Source: Ephemerocybe angulata (taxonomy: Eukaryota; Basidiomycota; Agaricomycetes; Agaricales; Psathyrellaceae). From it: a DNA stretch of 64,000 nt. Position 1 is the first letter of the stretch, and every line of letters starts with the position of its first letter. This document shows positions 1 to 11,216 of this stretch, one piece after another. Where the stretch lies: NCBI GenBank assembly GCA_013368325.1, contig JAACJK010000219.1, positions 1,612,001 through 1,676,000 on the forward strand, read 5' to 3'. Under the pieces are notes generated by a model that saw only the letters and a program-made list of their open reading frames with translations, had not been told where the DNA came from and did not search any database. The translations under genes were made by a program, and so were the position numbers.

Positions 1-110
1 TGATGATGATGGGTGGAGGAATGCCTCCTGGGGGAATGCCAGCCTTTCCTGGTGCCGACATGCCAATGGCGATGGGTGGGATGGGCTTTGGGTTCGGTGG
101 TGGTCGCTAG
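1..110 (+). CDS. 3' end of a Gly/Met-rich protein (partial)
   Basis: The frame that starts at base 3 is open from the window edge to a TAG at 108-110. It encodes about 35 residues rich in Gly, Met and Pro and ends in GFGFGGGR. Such tails occur on co-chaperones and RNA-binding proteins, but the domain that would identify the protein lies outside the window. No function is assigned. The codon pattern and clean stop support a real C-terminus, followed by about 270 bases of 3' flank that converges with the gene ending at 384. Confidence 0.55.
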   Translation, partial: MMMGGGMPPGGMPAFPGADMPMAMGGMGFGFGGGR

Positions 111-383
111 TGGATTCCTTTTCTATATTTAAGTCATACCCGGATCTATCGCTCTGCTCTGTACTTGCAGATATGGACTTCGCATAGAAGTGTTTGTTTA
201 GTGTAGCTATGTTGCTATTCAGGCTGTGTGTATTCTGGTACTACGCGTATGTGGTATACAAATGTACAGCGAGCTAGACTTTAGTACAAAGGACAGGGTC
301 CGTTAACATTTGAAGAATAACTGGCGGTCTGTGTCACTGTAACGGAACTCTGAGAAAAGAAAGAAACCCGTATGGAAGGAATA

Positions 384-1539
384 CTACAGGCCGCGGCCGA
401 AGAGAACGCCAATTGCTTTCAACACGGACGAAAGCCTTGACCACCATCCAGAGGCCATCCCCGCGCTCTGGAGGTAAGCAAACCAGCTTCCCTTTTCTAC
501 GAGGCCTCCCCAGAACCGCCGCTGCATCCATGCAGCGAGAGAGCCTAGTACAAGCTCAAAATTAAGCGAGACGACAACGGAATGAATGGCCCCAATGTAC
601 CTTTGATTGGCCCAGTGGGCCCAAAGCCGAAGACACTCATAATAGGCCGTAGAATGGCAGCTTCTGGCATGATGAAGCATACACCGGTGATTACAATGGC
701 TGTGACAAGCTTTGGGTGGTTGTCGATAATTTTCCCTGTGCACCATATGTAACATGTCAGCGGGCTCCCCGTTACAGCTGTGTTTGTCAAAGGTCCTCAC
801 CAGCAATGAGCAAGGCGTCCTCGACCGCTCTCCTGAGACGAGTGAATGAATCACGAGCATCCTCCTCCGGAACGCCGAGTTCAGTGCAAATTGTCACGTA
901 CGAGCCGGCGAGTTGATCCAAGGCACGGGAAACCATCTTGGCACGATATGCTGCGCGTTCGTCCAGATCTTCCGGGAGCGGTTTCTCGAACTCGTTCTGC
1001 AGACTTTCAACGGTTTGGGCGCCAGCGCGAGAGAGGCGCTCCACTACTTCCTGAATGTCGACACCATGCACTGACAGACTGTCTTTCGCCTGACGAGCTT
1101 GATCAACAGCCTCTTCGAGCTTGCTTTTGAAGTCGTCCAGTTTGGTCCCAACGTCGCTGTAGGTCTCCTTGGCCCGGTTCAAGGTCGTGTCAGCAAATTC
1201 CAACCCTTTCTCCTGTGCATTCTCAACCATCTCCCAGATGTCGTCCCATGACGGGGCCGACCAAGCCCAAAGGCTCGTGATGCCAGACGCAATGGAGAGT
1301 GGCGCAACGTGGGCGCCTAATTCTGAAAGGTGTGCAAAATGGGCTCAGTACACTTCATGGTCACACTGAGAGCAACATACCTGGGATGAGCCACGCTATA
1401 GAGGTTTACATCGAGAATGAAAAATCGAAACAGTTACAAGACGGAATTGGGACGAACCGGTGGCCCCCAGATTGAGGCTCGACATGAGCGCTGACCATAA
1501 CAGCAATGACAGGAAGGCGGGGGTTATCAACAATCGCAT
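384..1539 (-). CDS. Secreted/membrane ISG12-like (IFI6/27 family) protein, copy A
   Basis: Five exons join in frame: 1539-1458, 1395-1381 (15 nt), 1322-801, 699-601 and 544-384, giving 292 residues. Every intron is phase 1. Residues 1-26 form a signal peptide (MRLLITPAFLSLLLW start). Residues 60-205 are charged, helical and low in Cys. A hydrophobic stretch (IVITGVCFIMPEA) follows. The last 65 residues carry GFGPTGPIKGSLAA, then GGLVEKGSWFAYLQSAGM, which line up with the AGxxAGSxAA and LQSAG signatures of animal IFI6/ISG12 proteins, small membrane proteins of mitochondria or ER. Family membership is inferred from this motif spacing. The N-terminal helical domain is not part of the animal proteins. 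A diverged paralogue lies just upstream on the same strand (1907-2993). The function in fungi is unknown to me. Confidence 0.75.
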
Positions 1540-1906
1540 GTTTGAGGCTAGTGAGACTACAGATATTCGATTCGAGATGGAGCCAGGAATGTGTCTTTCC
1601 AGTGCCTCAGCTGAAGCGGGTGAAGGAAGGGAGGATAGCAACGATGCCAGGCCTTTATACTAAGGCTTATCCAACTTCCCCACGATATGTGCGCCTCACT
1701 ACTTAGCACTGCTTGAAACGGTGAGCCAATTTTGGACATCCTATTATTGAAGTTCCTGTGACGACTGGTAGTACAATGCAGGGGAATCATTTATGAATAA
1801 AGCGAAGAAAAAATAAAAGAACAAGGTCCTTGCCAGGGCGAAAACAATGACAGACAGTGGAAACCGAACCTGTACTAGTAGGGAGGGGGGAAGCTGAAGA
1901 TCCACT
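1540..1906. other. Intergenic region between ISG12-like copies A and B
   Basis: This stretch of 367 bases must hold the promoter of copy A and the 3' end of copy B. I see no coding exon and no clear TATA box in it. Confidence 0.5.
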
Positions 1907-2993
1907 TCACAAATGGCAGTGGACATAGATTGCAGCTACAAGGGCTGCAGATCCGAATGTCTTCGATTTCAAGGAAGTCATCCCTGCTTTTTGTAATCCT
2001 GAAAACCAGCTGGCTTTCGGTATCTTCCCACCATAGACCTTGCTTTGAATTCCTGCTGCAATGGACCCTTGATTAGATCAGATTGTGTCAGTGGTGTCTA
2101 TTGAATGTAGTCCAGATAGCTTTACCTTTAACAGGCCCGGTAATGGAAAATCCTAGGAGTTGGAGGAAAGAGCGAACAATGAAAATGCCAGGGAATTCCA
2201 TCATGAAACCCATCGTTGCAACCTCGAGCAAGCATGGGTGCTCCTCCAGAACGGTGACTGGGCATTACGGGGAAGTTAAGCTATGCAACAGATATCAAAT
2301 AGAGAAAGACTGCTCACCGACAAGAAGAACAGAGTGTTTAAGCGGCTGTCGAAGGTCTTCAAAGGCCACCCGGATGTGGCTACTATTAATGTTGAGAGTT
2401 GCGCCTACATCCACGACAATATCTTCGAGGGCGTCAATGGTGCTATCAACAGCTTTCTCGACGAGGACATGGTCTTTCTCAGTAGCGTCGTCTATGACCC
2501 CATGGAAATCTGCGATTTGGAGAGTAATCTGGTCCGTGACCCGTGCCATGAAATGGTCGAGCGTGATGTTGGACTTCGTGAAAGCCTCTTCGAGCGTCTC
2601 CTCATATTTCTCAACCGCGCGTATAAGAATTTTGAGGGCACGAGTTGCTTCAGGGATGTACACTGAAGAGAACTTGGTCGAGAGCTTCGCCAGGAATTTT
2701 ATGGGATGGATGGATCTTTCAGAAACTGGGGACCTCTTCAATAAGCTGATGCCGCGAGTAGTTAGCGGGATAATCGCTAAGGGCGAGATTAAAGTTTGTT
2801 AGGACTAGTGCACTGTGTGAGCTCACCAGAAATACCAGTGTCTAATTGACCTGAAACTAGTGACGGACTCAATTGCAGTTCATCGGTAAAGAGGCGGAGA
2901 CATACCTTCGACACGAGAGAGGAAAGCGAGGGAGTTCGCATATCCCAATGCTGCACAAGAAAAGCAAAGGATTGCCAAGATATTGAACCGCAT
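1907..2993 (-). CDS. Secreted/membrane ISG12-like (IFI6/27 family) protein, copy B
   Basis: Five exons join in frame: 2993-2906, 2850-2827 (24 nt), 2776-2318, 2257-2126 and 2067-1907, giving 287 residues. As in copy A, all introns are phase 1 and the last coding exon is exactly 161 nt, so the two genes share one ancestral structure. The N-terminus (MRFNILAILCFSCAALGYA) is a signal peptide. The middle is a long amphipathic helical segment, much diverged from copy A. The C-terminal 60 residues contain LGFSITGPVKGSIAAGIQ and then SWFSGLQKAGM, the ISG12/IFI6 signature. The acceptor chosen for exon 4 (cccag before 2257) avoids an in-frame stop just upstream of it. Tandem duplication is seen in the sequence. 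A role in the secretory pathway, mitochondria or membrane stress is only an inference from animal relatives. Confidence 0.75.
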
Positions 2994-3297
2994 GATAGGC
3001 GGAAAATATGTGAGGACAAGAGACAGGTCAACGTTCAACGTAAACAGCCTGCCTCCAACTGAACTTGAAGTGTTTGCTTTGACACGAAATACCAAACCAA
3101 GCAAGGATCAAATTTGAATAATACGCCACAACAAACATTGTCTCTTCAGAAGAGCACATCGAAAACAGTATCAATGTCATATATATGTGGGCGAGATAAA
3201 TGCGCAATCATGTATGGAATCTAAATCCGAAGGTGACCACGGTCTGCGGGAGGTATACGATATCTTGTGCTTAATGGACGTGCGGAGGGCATTGAGC
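2994..3297. other. Intergenic region upstream of ISG12-like copy B
   Basis: These 304 bases separate the start of copy B from the 3' end of the large acidic gene on the same strand. They hold the promoter of copy B. No coding exon or recognisable element was seen. Confidence 0.5.
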
Positions 3298-6200
3298 CTA
3301 GATGCTGTCGAGCCTAGCCTTCTTCCCACCTGTGGCTTCATCATCATCAACATCCATAGCATCCAGCGGTCGTTTGCTCGATTGTCCTCCAGTTGGCGCT
3401 GACCGAGACTGCGGTCGGTCAGACGGGAGTGGGTGCTTCCTCGGCCTTCCACGACCACGACCAGGAACACTGATTTTCCTCGGTCTACCAGGCCCGCGGC
3501 CCCCTTCAAGTTCGGCACTGGTCTTCCATCTACCAGCGGCATGATTCCAGGATCGGTGGGATCGGGGTTCGGCCCCCCTGCGGGCCATTGGCCGGTACGG
3601 GGGCCGCTTGACTGCGGTTGGGGGCGAAACAGGCGTGGGCTCCCGTGCGTCGCGCTCCACGTCGTAGTCAGAGTCGGCCTCTTCGCTGCTGTCGTCGCCA
3701 CTGTCACTGGACGAGCCCAACATCTCCGAAATATCAACCTGTTTGCCTCGCGCCGCCGATATGGAGTTCGAGGAGCCTGCCATTGAACTAGCACGCTTGT
3801 GATTGGAGCTGGAAACGGATGGGGTGGGAGGGGCTTTGCGAACGATCTTTTCACCTTCTAGAGGAAGGTAGTAAACTTCACGCTCCTTCATGATCTCTGC
3901 CCCAACCAAAGACTTTATAACGGCAATGAGGTACGGTTCAAAGCCAAGTGTTTCGATGTCGTCAACCATACGTTGGCTGTCCTCGTATGTCGCGTCGCCG
4001 TGGTCGTCGATATCCTCATCTCGAATGATATTCGCCTTGGTCAACGAACATCCGGGGACAATGAAGTAGATTTTCGGACCAAATTCGTCCCTTGGAATGC
4101 TGATTTTGTGGAATCGGCAGTGCGACCTCGTGACTGGCGTATGTGTATTCGGAGCGACCGTCTTCATACTCTGCGTCCTTCGAGAAGAAATCGGTGTTGG
4201 GCCATGGGAGGTGTGGCTTTGTGAGGCTTCTGCGACAGGAGTGTGAGGACTACCCGACTGAGGGCTTGGCGGAGGATGCGACGTTGTCGGGCTTGCAGGC
4301 GGCACTGATGGTCGCTCCTGCAGGTGAACCAGCGAAGGTCGGCGTATGTGGGCAAGCTGTGGTCGATCTGTTTGAGTAGAGGTTGGGTGTGCTTGCATCG
4401 GGGGTGGAGGCGGCGGTGGAGGAGCAAATGTGGACTGAATTGGCATGGTCTGATATTGCTGGAGGAAGGGTGCCTTTTTCTTTCCATGAGCATGGAGGAA
4501 AGGGCGATGTACGGCGGGGTTAGGTTGAAGTGGGGGAGGTACAACGGGTTCACGAAGGGTGCTCGAGCCGCTGGCGAGCCCCACTCCTTGCCAAGGGGGT
4601 TTGTAGGTCGTCGGAGAAGGGTTCGTATGTTCTGAGACCTCGCTACCCGCTGCGACCGATGAAGCACGAGAACTGGCGTCTGGTTGGAGTAAGCGAGCGG
4701 CAGAGCTTGCACTAGACCCAGAATCGACGCTAAGACTGGATACGGGCGGGCGGTTTGTGCCAACAATGGCAGACGCTGTAGCCTCATCTAGCCTGCTCTT
4801 CTTCACTTTGACAACAATCTCATCCTCACCGTCCGCGTCCTCGTCAAGTTTCTCCTTCCCTTTCAAGGATTTCTTGCGAGAAGCCTTCGGATTGTCGGTC
4901 GAACCTTTGCCTTTCTTTGGAGAAGAGGGTACGCGTTTCCGTTTACCGCCTGTTGTTTCCTTCTTCGCGGGCGACTCATTGGCGGGCAGCGAGAGCCTAA
5001 GCTTGGTCCCAGTTGACTTAGGAGGCGACACTGTAAGCCTCCCGGCATTCTGTGGACGAGCAGGAATCCTGATCGTTGGAGACCGTGTGGCTGGCTTCGG
5101 CGGTCTATAGGGTCTGTAAGTAAAGTGTCGAAGTCAAACAAGGGGGGCCTTACGATTGAGTTGTGGTGTTCTGGGAATCGGCCCCAGCCGTTGACTCATG
5201 GGACTCAGGACCTTTGTCCCCGTTCCCGTCAATGGGATTCGCACCATTGTGCTCGCCTCCGACAGAACCGTCAAGCACTGAACCCACCTTCGTGTCTCCC
5301 GAAACAGATGTTGGAGTGGGGGGTCCATCTAATGACTTTTCTGGAACCTCTTGAATGGGCGAGGCAGGACGAGTGGGGAGCAAAGCATCCTCAGTGGTTA
5401 TGCTTTCCTCTGGGACATCGCCAAACGAACGAGGTGGTGCCATGTGGGCGCCCGAGTTAACGAGGTTGCCCTGAGATGGAAGGGGTTGGGTTTGTGAAAG
5501 GACGTCTGTAGCCGACGTCAACTCATCGCTGAGAAGGGGTGCCTGTGTTGTGGGGTCCGAAAGGACGGCTGGAAAGGCGGCAACTTCTTTCGGTTCCAAG
5601 GGCTCTGGAATTGTTAGTTGCGGGGTACGCTCTCGTTGAGCTAACACACTGGTAAGCTCAGGCGGACCGACGATATGGACGGCCTCGTCTTGGGGTTGGG
5701 ATAGGTTGGCCGGGAAGCCTTCCAGTTGAGGCGGGGTCAACTGCACAGTCTCAACGTGGACAAGCTGAGGTTCGTCATGGGGAGGATGCGGATCTGGAGT
5801 CTGCGAAGGAGAGGGGTGTGACTGCATGGGTGTATCGTCATGAGGTGACGCGACCATGAGACTTTCCTCCTCGATCTCAGCCACGACAAGTCCTTCGACC
5901 GCAGTGGGTTCAACCATCGTTTCATCGTCAGAGCCAGGCTCTTGAACTGAGGCAGGACTCTCAGCTTGAGGGTTGATGAGACCTTCCGATTCGACTTCCT
6001 GCACTTCGACGGGGCTTCCGTGATCGACAGGAGTCGGTTCAGGGGTTGGGAGGTCGGGTCCGGTCGCTATATGACCCTCCTGTTGAACATCGCCAGCTTC
6101 CTTTGACAACGCCTCCTCAGTGTTGGTCTCCATAAGTTCGTCAACATCCGAAGCTATAAAGTCCCGGTCATCCTCTACCAAATGGTCGTGAGGCACAGCT

Positions 6201-9200
6201 GGACCACTTTCAGGAACAGCCTCGGAGTTTGGCAACTCCTCAACAAGAGGTGTGCTAAGAACCTCGATGACTTCGGCCGACACATGCTCAGTGTGGTTGT
6301 CGAACGGTCCCAGGTCGTCGGAGGGATTGGATGTGTGCTCCGCTTCTGAGCGAACCTACAGTGGCATGCGTTAAACCCGAAACGGAAGACAAAACTTGGT
6401 GCTCTTACTTCGGTTTTAGATTCATCGGCGAGGCCTTGCTCTCCCATGACTTCCTCTACCTCCCCGACGTCATCTCCCAGAGCGAATGCAGAGAAATCGT
6501 CAGAGCTGGCAACAGAAAGGATTTCGACGTCCTCGTCGTCAAGCTCGCCGTCCGCATCTAGATCTTGCTCGTCCCCCCGAATTTCTGTTACAGTGTATGC
6601 GCCCTCAACCGTCTCCTCCTCCACTGAGACGATGTCTCCATCGCGATACTCTCCCTCGGCATTTGCCTCTTCCACCATTTCGGTCACGGTGTAAGTAACT
6701 GCCTCCACCTCCTCCACTTCAGGAGCATCCTCTGCACGATCACTTGCCTTTTCTTGATGACGCAGGTGTAAGGGTTCATCCGCGTCCTCATCAGTGACTT
6801 CTTCGATCTCAACTTTGTGATGAGTGTGGCGTTGCTCCGTGACATGGGTATCGGGAGTTTCAACAACGCCATTGGAGGAGGACGCGACGGAGGTAACGTC
6901 AGAATCATGGACCTCCTGAACCTCGACTTCCATAGCCACGTCGGCAGCGCCATCTTCCACCGTATACTCAGTCGCAGGTGGGGAGGCGGCTTCTGAGTCA
7001 GCCGCAATGAAGCCCTCTTCGATACCGCGGATTATTTGTCCTGCAGTCATGTCGATTTCCATGGCATCGCCAACGCTGACTGCTGCTTCGTCGATTTCTG
7101 TGTCAGAGTTAGGATAGATATAGATAAGCAATATGCGCGTGGCTCACCAAATTCATTTGGCTCCTCGGTGGAAATGGTGTTATCATCAGCTTGCTCCCTT
7201 GCCTCTCGTTCCCTAACTTCTTGTTCCCTAGCCAGCTCGTCCTCTCGCTCTCTTTGCTCCAGTGCTTGCTTCTCCCTAGCCAGCTGGTCCTCTCGCTCTC
7301 TTTGCTCCCTTGCCTCTCGGTCCAATGCCTCTTGTTCCCTTGCCTCTCGCTCTCTTGCCTCTCGCTCTCTTGCCTCTCGCTCTCTTGCCTCTCGCTCTTT
7401 TGCCTCCTGATCCCTTGCCTCCCGTTCCCTTGCCTCTCGCTCCCGTTGCTCTTTCTCCCTCGCCTCTTTCTCCCTTGCCTCTTTCCCTTGTCGCTCCCTC
7501 GCCTCTTTCTCCCTTGCCTCTTTCCCTTGTCGCTCCCTCGCCTCTTCCGCATCATTTTCTGGCCCCTTGTCAGACTCCTCCTCCTCCTCGCTATCCGAGT
7601 CGACCGTGAAAATCTCCGGGGAACGCTCCCTCTCAGGGCCGACTTGAGTGATGGGATCGGTTAAGTCTGTCTCCTCCACATCGCTCTTGAGGCCCACTGA
7701 TGCTTCCCGTGAAGCTTCTGGGTACTCTAAGTCAAAGTCAAAGTCGACATCCGCCGTCTCTGACTCAGCATCACCTGAAATGGTTGGAGTATCGAAAGTG
7801 GGGATAGCTGCCAGGTCTTCGGTTGCGTCGCTGGGTTTCTGCTCTGCACCATCACCGGCTTCTTCGTCTTCGTCGATATCGATCGCAGCGATGAGAGGCT
7901 GGTTGGCAATGAAAGGCTCCTTGGCCTCATTTTCGGCCTCTTGATGATCTACCGACTCGTGGTGAGAGATGGGCTCAGACGACTCTGCGTGCATGAGCAT
8001 ATCATCTTGAGCATGTCCGAAGGCTAGGAAATCTAGTTGAGCAGGATGGGGGGGAGAAGGAGAGCGCGAAGGTCCCTGAGTGCTCGTAAAGACTGCGGAG
8101 GCAGGGGGAGCCATGGACTCAATCTCATTGTCACTGTCAAGGTCGATGATCTCCGGCTCCGCATTTCCTTGTTCAGGACCCAGATGGTGCGGTTCCAGAA
8201 TTTGCCCAGGCGCGATGTTGAAGTCACCACCGGAGTAAAAGTCCTCAGCGTAGGTTTCTGGTCCCTCCCAAACGTTTCGAATCTCGGCGGGAGGTGAATT
8301 TCCAAGGTCAATAGGGTGCTCCGGAACGAAAGCTATGTGAGGAGAATTAGCTATTCTGCAAAGAATGGCGAAGAAAGTTTGTTATACCTTCGTTGTCCCC
8401 CACTTCCTCTTCAACATCCGAGCCCTCCCCGTGTCCTTCTTCGAGATGGTCCGCATTCAGATATTTAGCGTGCTGTAAAGGGCGGTCACCTCCAGCATAG
8501 AAATCTTCTGCGTATGTCCGTGCTCCCGACCAGGGGTCCTGGATATCCGGCTTCCGAATTTCGGCTGCGGGGGATTGGTTGTGCCTTGGCGGGAACGCTA
8601 AGGAGAAAATGAGAACTTGCTCAATGATGGATGGGCCGACGAGATAACTCACAAGTGTCGGCATCCAAAGGTTGCACCTCTTCGTCGCTGAGGCCCTCGT
8701 CCTCTTCTACATGGTCATTGCGGACATAGTGTCCAACCTCGGCGGCGTGACTATCCACTGCCTCCTCATCGTCGGCCAAAAACTCTTCGTATTCAGCCTC
8801 AATAGGAGAGGAACCGCGCTCGTAGCCATCATGCTCATTGTCCGAGGACTCACGGTACGCGGGCTCCTCGTCATCCTGTTCGTCTTCGTCCGAGTCGAGA
8901 GCAATGATTTCTGGAGACTGGGGTTTGGCTTGGGGAGACGGTACGCTATGCTCCAAGTCGCTTTCATAGTCTTCGTCTGAAAGTTCTTCGCGTTGCAAAG
9001 GGGCCTCGCGGATACCCTCCTCGTCCTCGGAATCTTCATAATGTCCCTGGTCGTCATCTTCGTAGTCTTCCTCCTCATCTTCCTCCTCCAACTCGCTATT
9101 AGGTCGCCTTATAGGAAGTCTGACATTCGCCCCGTCGTATTCCTCCTCATCCACCTCTTCTTCTTCTTCGCCCTCCTCTTCTACTTCCTCCTCAGACCCA

Positions 9201-9622
9201 GAAAGGATCTCAATCGGCTCCTCCTTGTTCCCAACCTCGCTTAGGCCAGGACCTTCGCGTGGATCACGAGCTTTGCCCTTGTTCAAAGCACGAGGAACCT
9301 TGATGTTGGCAAAGGTGTCTTCAGCTTCATACTCTTCCTCTGGCTCCGTGTCCATATTAACATCCTGGTATGCTTGACCCGGTGGATTGTGCGTCCTGTC
9401 TTCAACGGGCTGCTCCTCCTCTGCCTGGCCGAGGGCTTGTCGGAGGGCCCCAGTTATTCCACCAATCCAGTTGTCAAACTCTGTCTGGTTGAACTTTTCA
9501 AAGGGATTCAAGATGGGTGCGCGAGTCGCTCGTCGAGAATGCTCTGAGTTCGCCATTGCTGAGAGCGGGGTAGGGTGCGGTGCCGCTGGTTGACGGGGTG
9601 TGGATCTGTAAGGAGTCGACAT
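3298..9622 (-). CDS. Very large acidic nuclear protein with AT-hooks (2023 aa)
   Basis: Six exons join in frame: 9622-8653, 8597-8388, 8332-7148, 7097-6409, 6355-5154 and 5113-3298. Most of the protein is disordered and rich in Asp and Glu. Exons 2 and 3 each encode a version of a short module with the core TYAEDFY(A/S)GGD. Exon 3 also holds a long Arg/Glu repeat (DNA 7150-7560) likely to form a single alpha-helix. The only globular-looking part is near residues 1748-1845 (HCRFHKISIPRDEFGPK start, then VPGCSL and DDHGDATYED). Two GRP-core AT-hooks lie near residues 1975-1992 (GPGRPRK, GRGRPRK), beside basic nuclear-localisation-like runs. The AT-hooks suggest DNA contact and a chromatin role, which is inference. 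I do not recognise the family. The five introns are 40-55 nt. Confidence 0.8.
7150..7560 (-). repeat. Imperfect repeats encoding an Arg/Glu-rich helix
   Basis: The coding strand repeats units that read as EAREREA, EKEARERQG or close variants about twenty times. The plus strand looks like runs of cctctcgctctcttg and cctctttctccc. The alternating E/R/K pattern lacks hydrophobic heptads, so a single alpha-helix is more likely than a coiled coil. Repeats of this type change copy number readily. Confidence 0.85.
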
Positions 9623-9854
9623 TCCTTCAGCCGGCTGACAGAGGGGTCAGGCCCCGAGATAACGAGCAGTATAAGGACAATGAAGGAGGGTGTCGGAAAG
9701 AAAACCGAAGGTTCAACGTTCAGGCGTGGCAGGTCGCGTGTGACGCGGATGAGACACCCCCGAATTTTGCGCCTAATTAGGTAGTTCGGTCACGCATGTA
9801 CTTATCGCTCTGCTTGAGCTTTGACCAGAAACAGTCTTCATTTTACTGCCCACT
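9623..9854. promoter_or_regulatory. Bidirectional promoter region
   Basis: The large acidic gene (minus) and the IMPACT-like gene (plus) start 232 bases apart, so this stretch must serve both. I see no classic TATA box. Confidence 0.5.
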
Positions 9855-10681
9855 ATGCTACCTCAGGGCACCCTGGATACCTTTGTCTCTTCAACACGGC
9901 GACCAGTGTCAGAAGCTATCTTCACATCCAATGAAATACACGATCGCGGGTCTGTGTTCGTAGCCAACATCTATCGCGCCGCGACCCCACAAGATGCGAA
10001 GCAACGCGTCGAGCAGATGAAACGCGTCGTTCACAGTGCCAAACCAGCCACACACGAGATGTCAGCTTGGAGATGTATGACGCTAAAACCAGGTCACTCT
10101 GGCCTGGCCGGTCCCGAGGATTTTGAGCTGCAGTCTGGGTGCAAGGACGATGGAGAACGCTGGGCTGGTGGCAAGATACTGAATGTCATGGAGACATTGG
10201 GTATCCTCGACGCTGTCGTCATTGTCAGTCGATGGTGGGTATTCAATACCTCCCCGTAAACTCTGCCTAACCACGGTTTCAACATAGGTATGGGGGTGAA
10301 ATGCTCGGTCCAGCACGTTTTGACCATATCGCGGAATGCGCCACAGAGGTTGCCAAGAAGTTTAAGGCTCAGGAAGAGTTACTTGAACTTAGGAGCCTTC
10401 TTGAAAGTTTGGATGTCCTTTTATTTGACTTGCGGAAAGAGTACCAGCAACTGAGTGCTGAAAAGGTTCCTCCCTCGGATTCCACTTCCTCGTCTACCTC
10501 AGCCCCTGCCCCTAAGCCAACAGTCACTATCAAAAAGCCGGACTATGCAACCTTAGATGTAACGAAAGCGAAGCGCCTCATCCGAGCACGGGAGGGCTCT
10601 ATAACATCTGTGAAATCCCTGATAGCCAAACTTCGCGCTTCAGAGGATAGCGAACCAGCACTCCCTCCCAATCACGAGTGA
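9855..10681 (+). CDS. IMPACT/YIH1-type (UPF0029) protein
   Basis: Two exons (9855-10234 and 10288-10681) give 257 residues. The start ATG opens the conserved domain within 20 residues. Residues about 27-165 match the IMPACT domain: DRGSVFVANIYRA, HEMSAWRC, SGCKDDGERWAG, and across the splice junction VIVSRWYGGEMLGPARF. In yeast and animals, YIH1/IMPACT binds GCN1 and restrains GCN2 kinase, through an N-terminal RWD domain in front of this fold. Here the RWD domain is absent. Instead, a C-terminal helical region with a Ser/Thr/Pro linker follows. The GCN2 link should therefore be treated as uncertain. The intron (10235-10287) splits the conserved Trp codon of the RWYGG motif. Confidence 0.85.
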
Positions 10682-11216
10682 AGCCTCCGTCGGCCTTCCC
10701 TCACAAGTCTTACCTGTGGAGCGGTTTTGATCCTCTTTCGCGAGGACTTACAGGACGCGGTGAAGTACTCAAGCGCTTGATTCTTGTACCACGAATGGGG
10801 GCATTCTCGGATCCTCGCCCTGCCCATGACTATGCCTTACTCTCACGAATCCTGGGATGCCGACCTCTCAAATGTGCACCTGTACATACGGATGACCTAT
10901 ATTCGATGCCATTTCCCCTTCTGTTGTCATGCATGAGGCCTACATAGGCCTACATCCCTACACGGAGATACCCTCAGATTCCCCGGTTCTTGATCCAACC
11001 AGCGCTTCGCCGATCCTCAGCTACGGGTCCTATGATGGGCCTGCTACTGGAGACCACCTTCGTCATTACTTCGGGTTAACGCCATCGTGCGGTTGCGCGC
11101 ATTCAGGCGTCCGCGCATCGGATGTTATTCAACGGAGCACTTAATAGAGGTTGCATTCACCTTCTTGATGCATCGACTCTCACTTTTCGCACAACCCCGC
11201 AGTCCAAGCCCCCGTA
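10682..11216. other. Intergenic region upstream of the xyloglucanase gene
   Basis: This stretch of 535 bases holds the 3' flank of the IMPACT-like gene and the promoter of the GH74 gene. Short open frames here have no coding character that I can support. Confidence 0.5.

Noticed and set aside
384..860. 158-residue open frame on the minus strand
   Set aside because: Only its last 53 residues are coding; the upstream part is intron and exon 4 of ISG12-like copy A read in the wrong frame.
7191..7664. Long Leu/Pro-rich plus-strand frames opposite the Arg/Glu repeat
   Set aside because: These are antisense shadows of a low-complexity coding repeat and would give meaningless repeated sequence.
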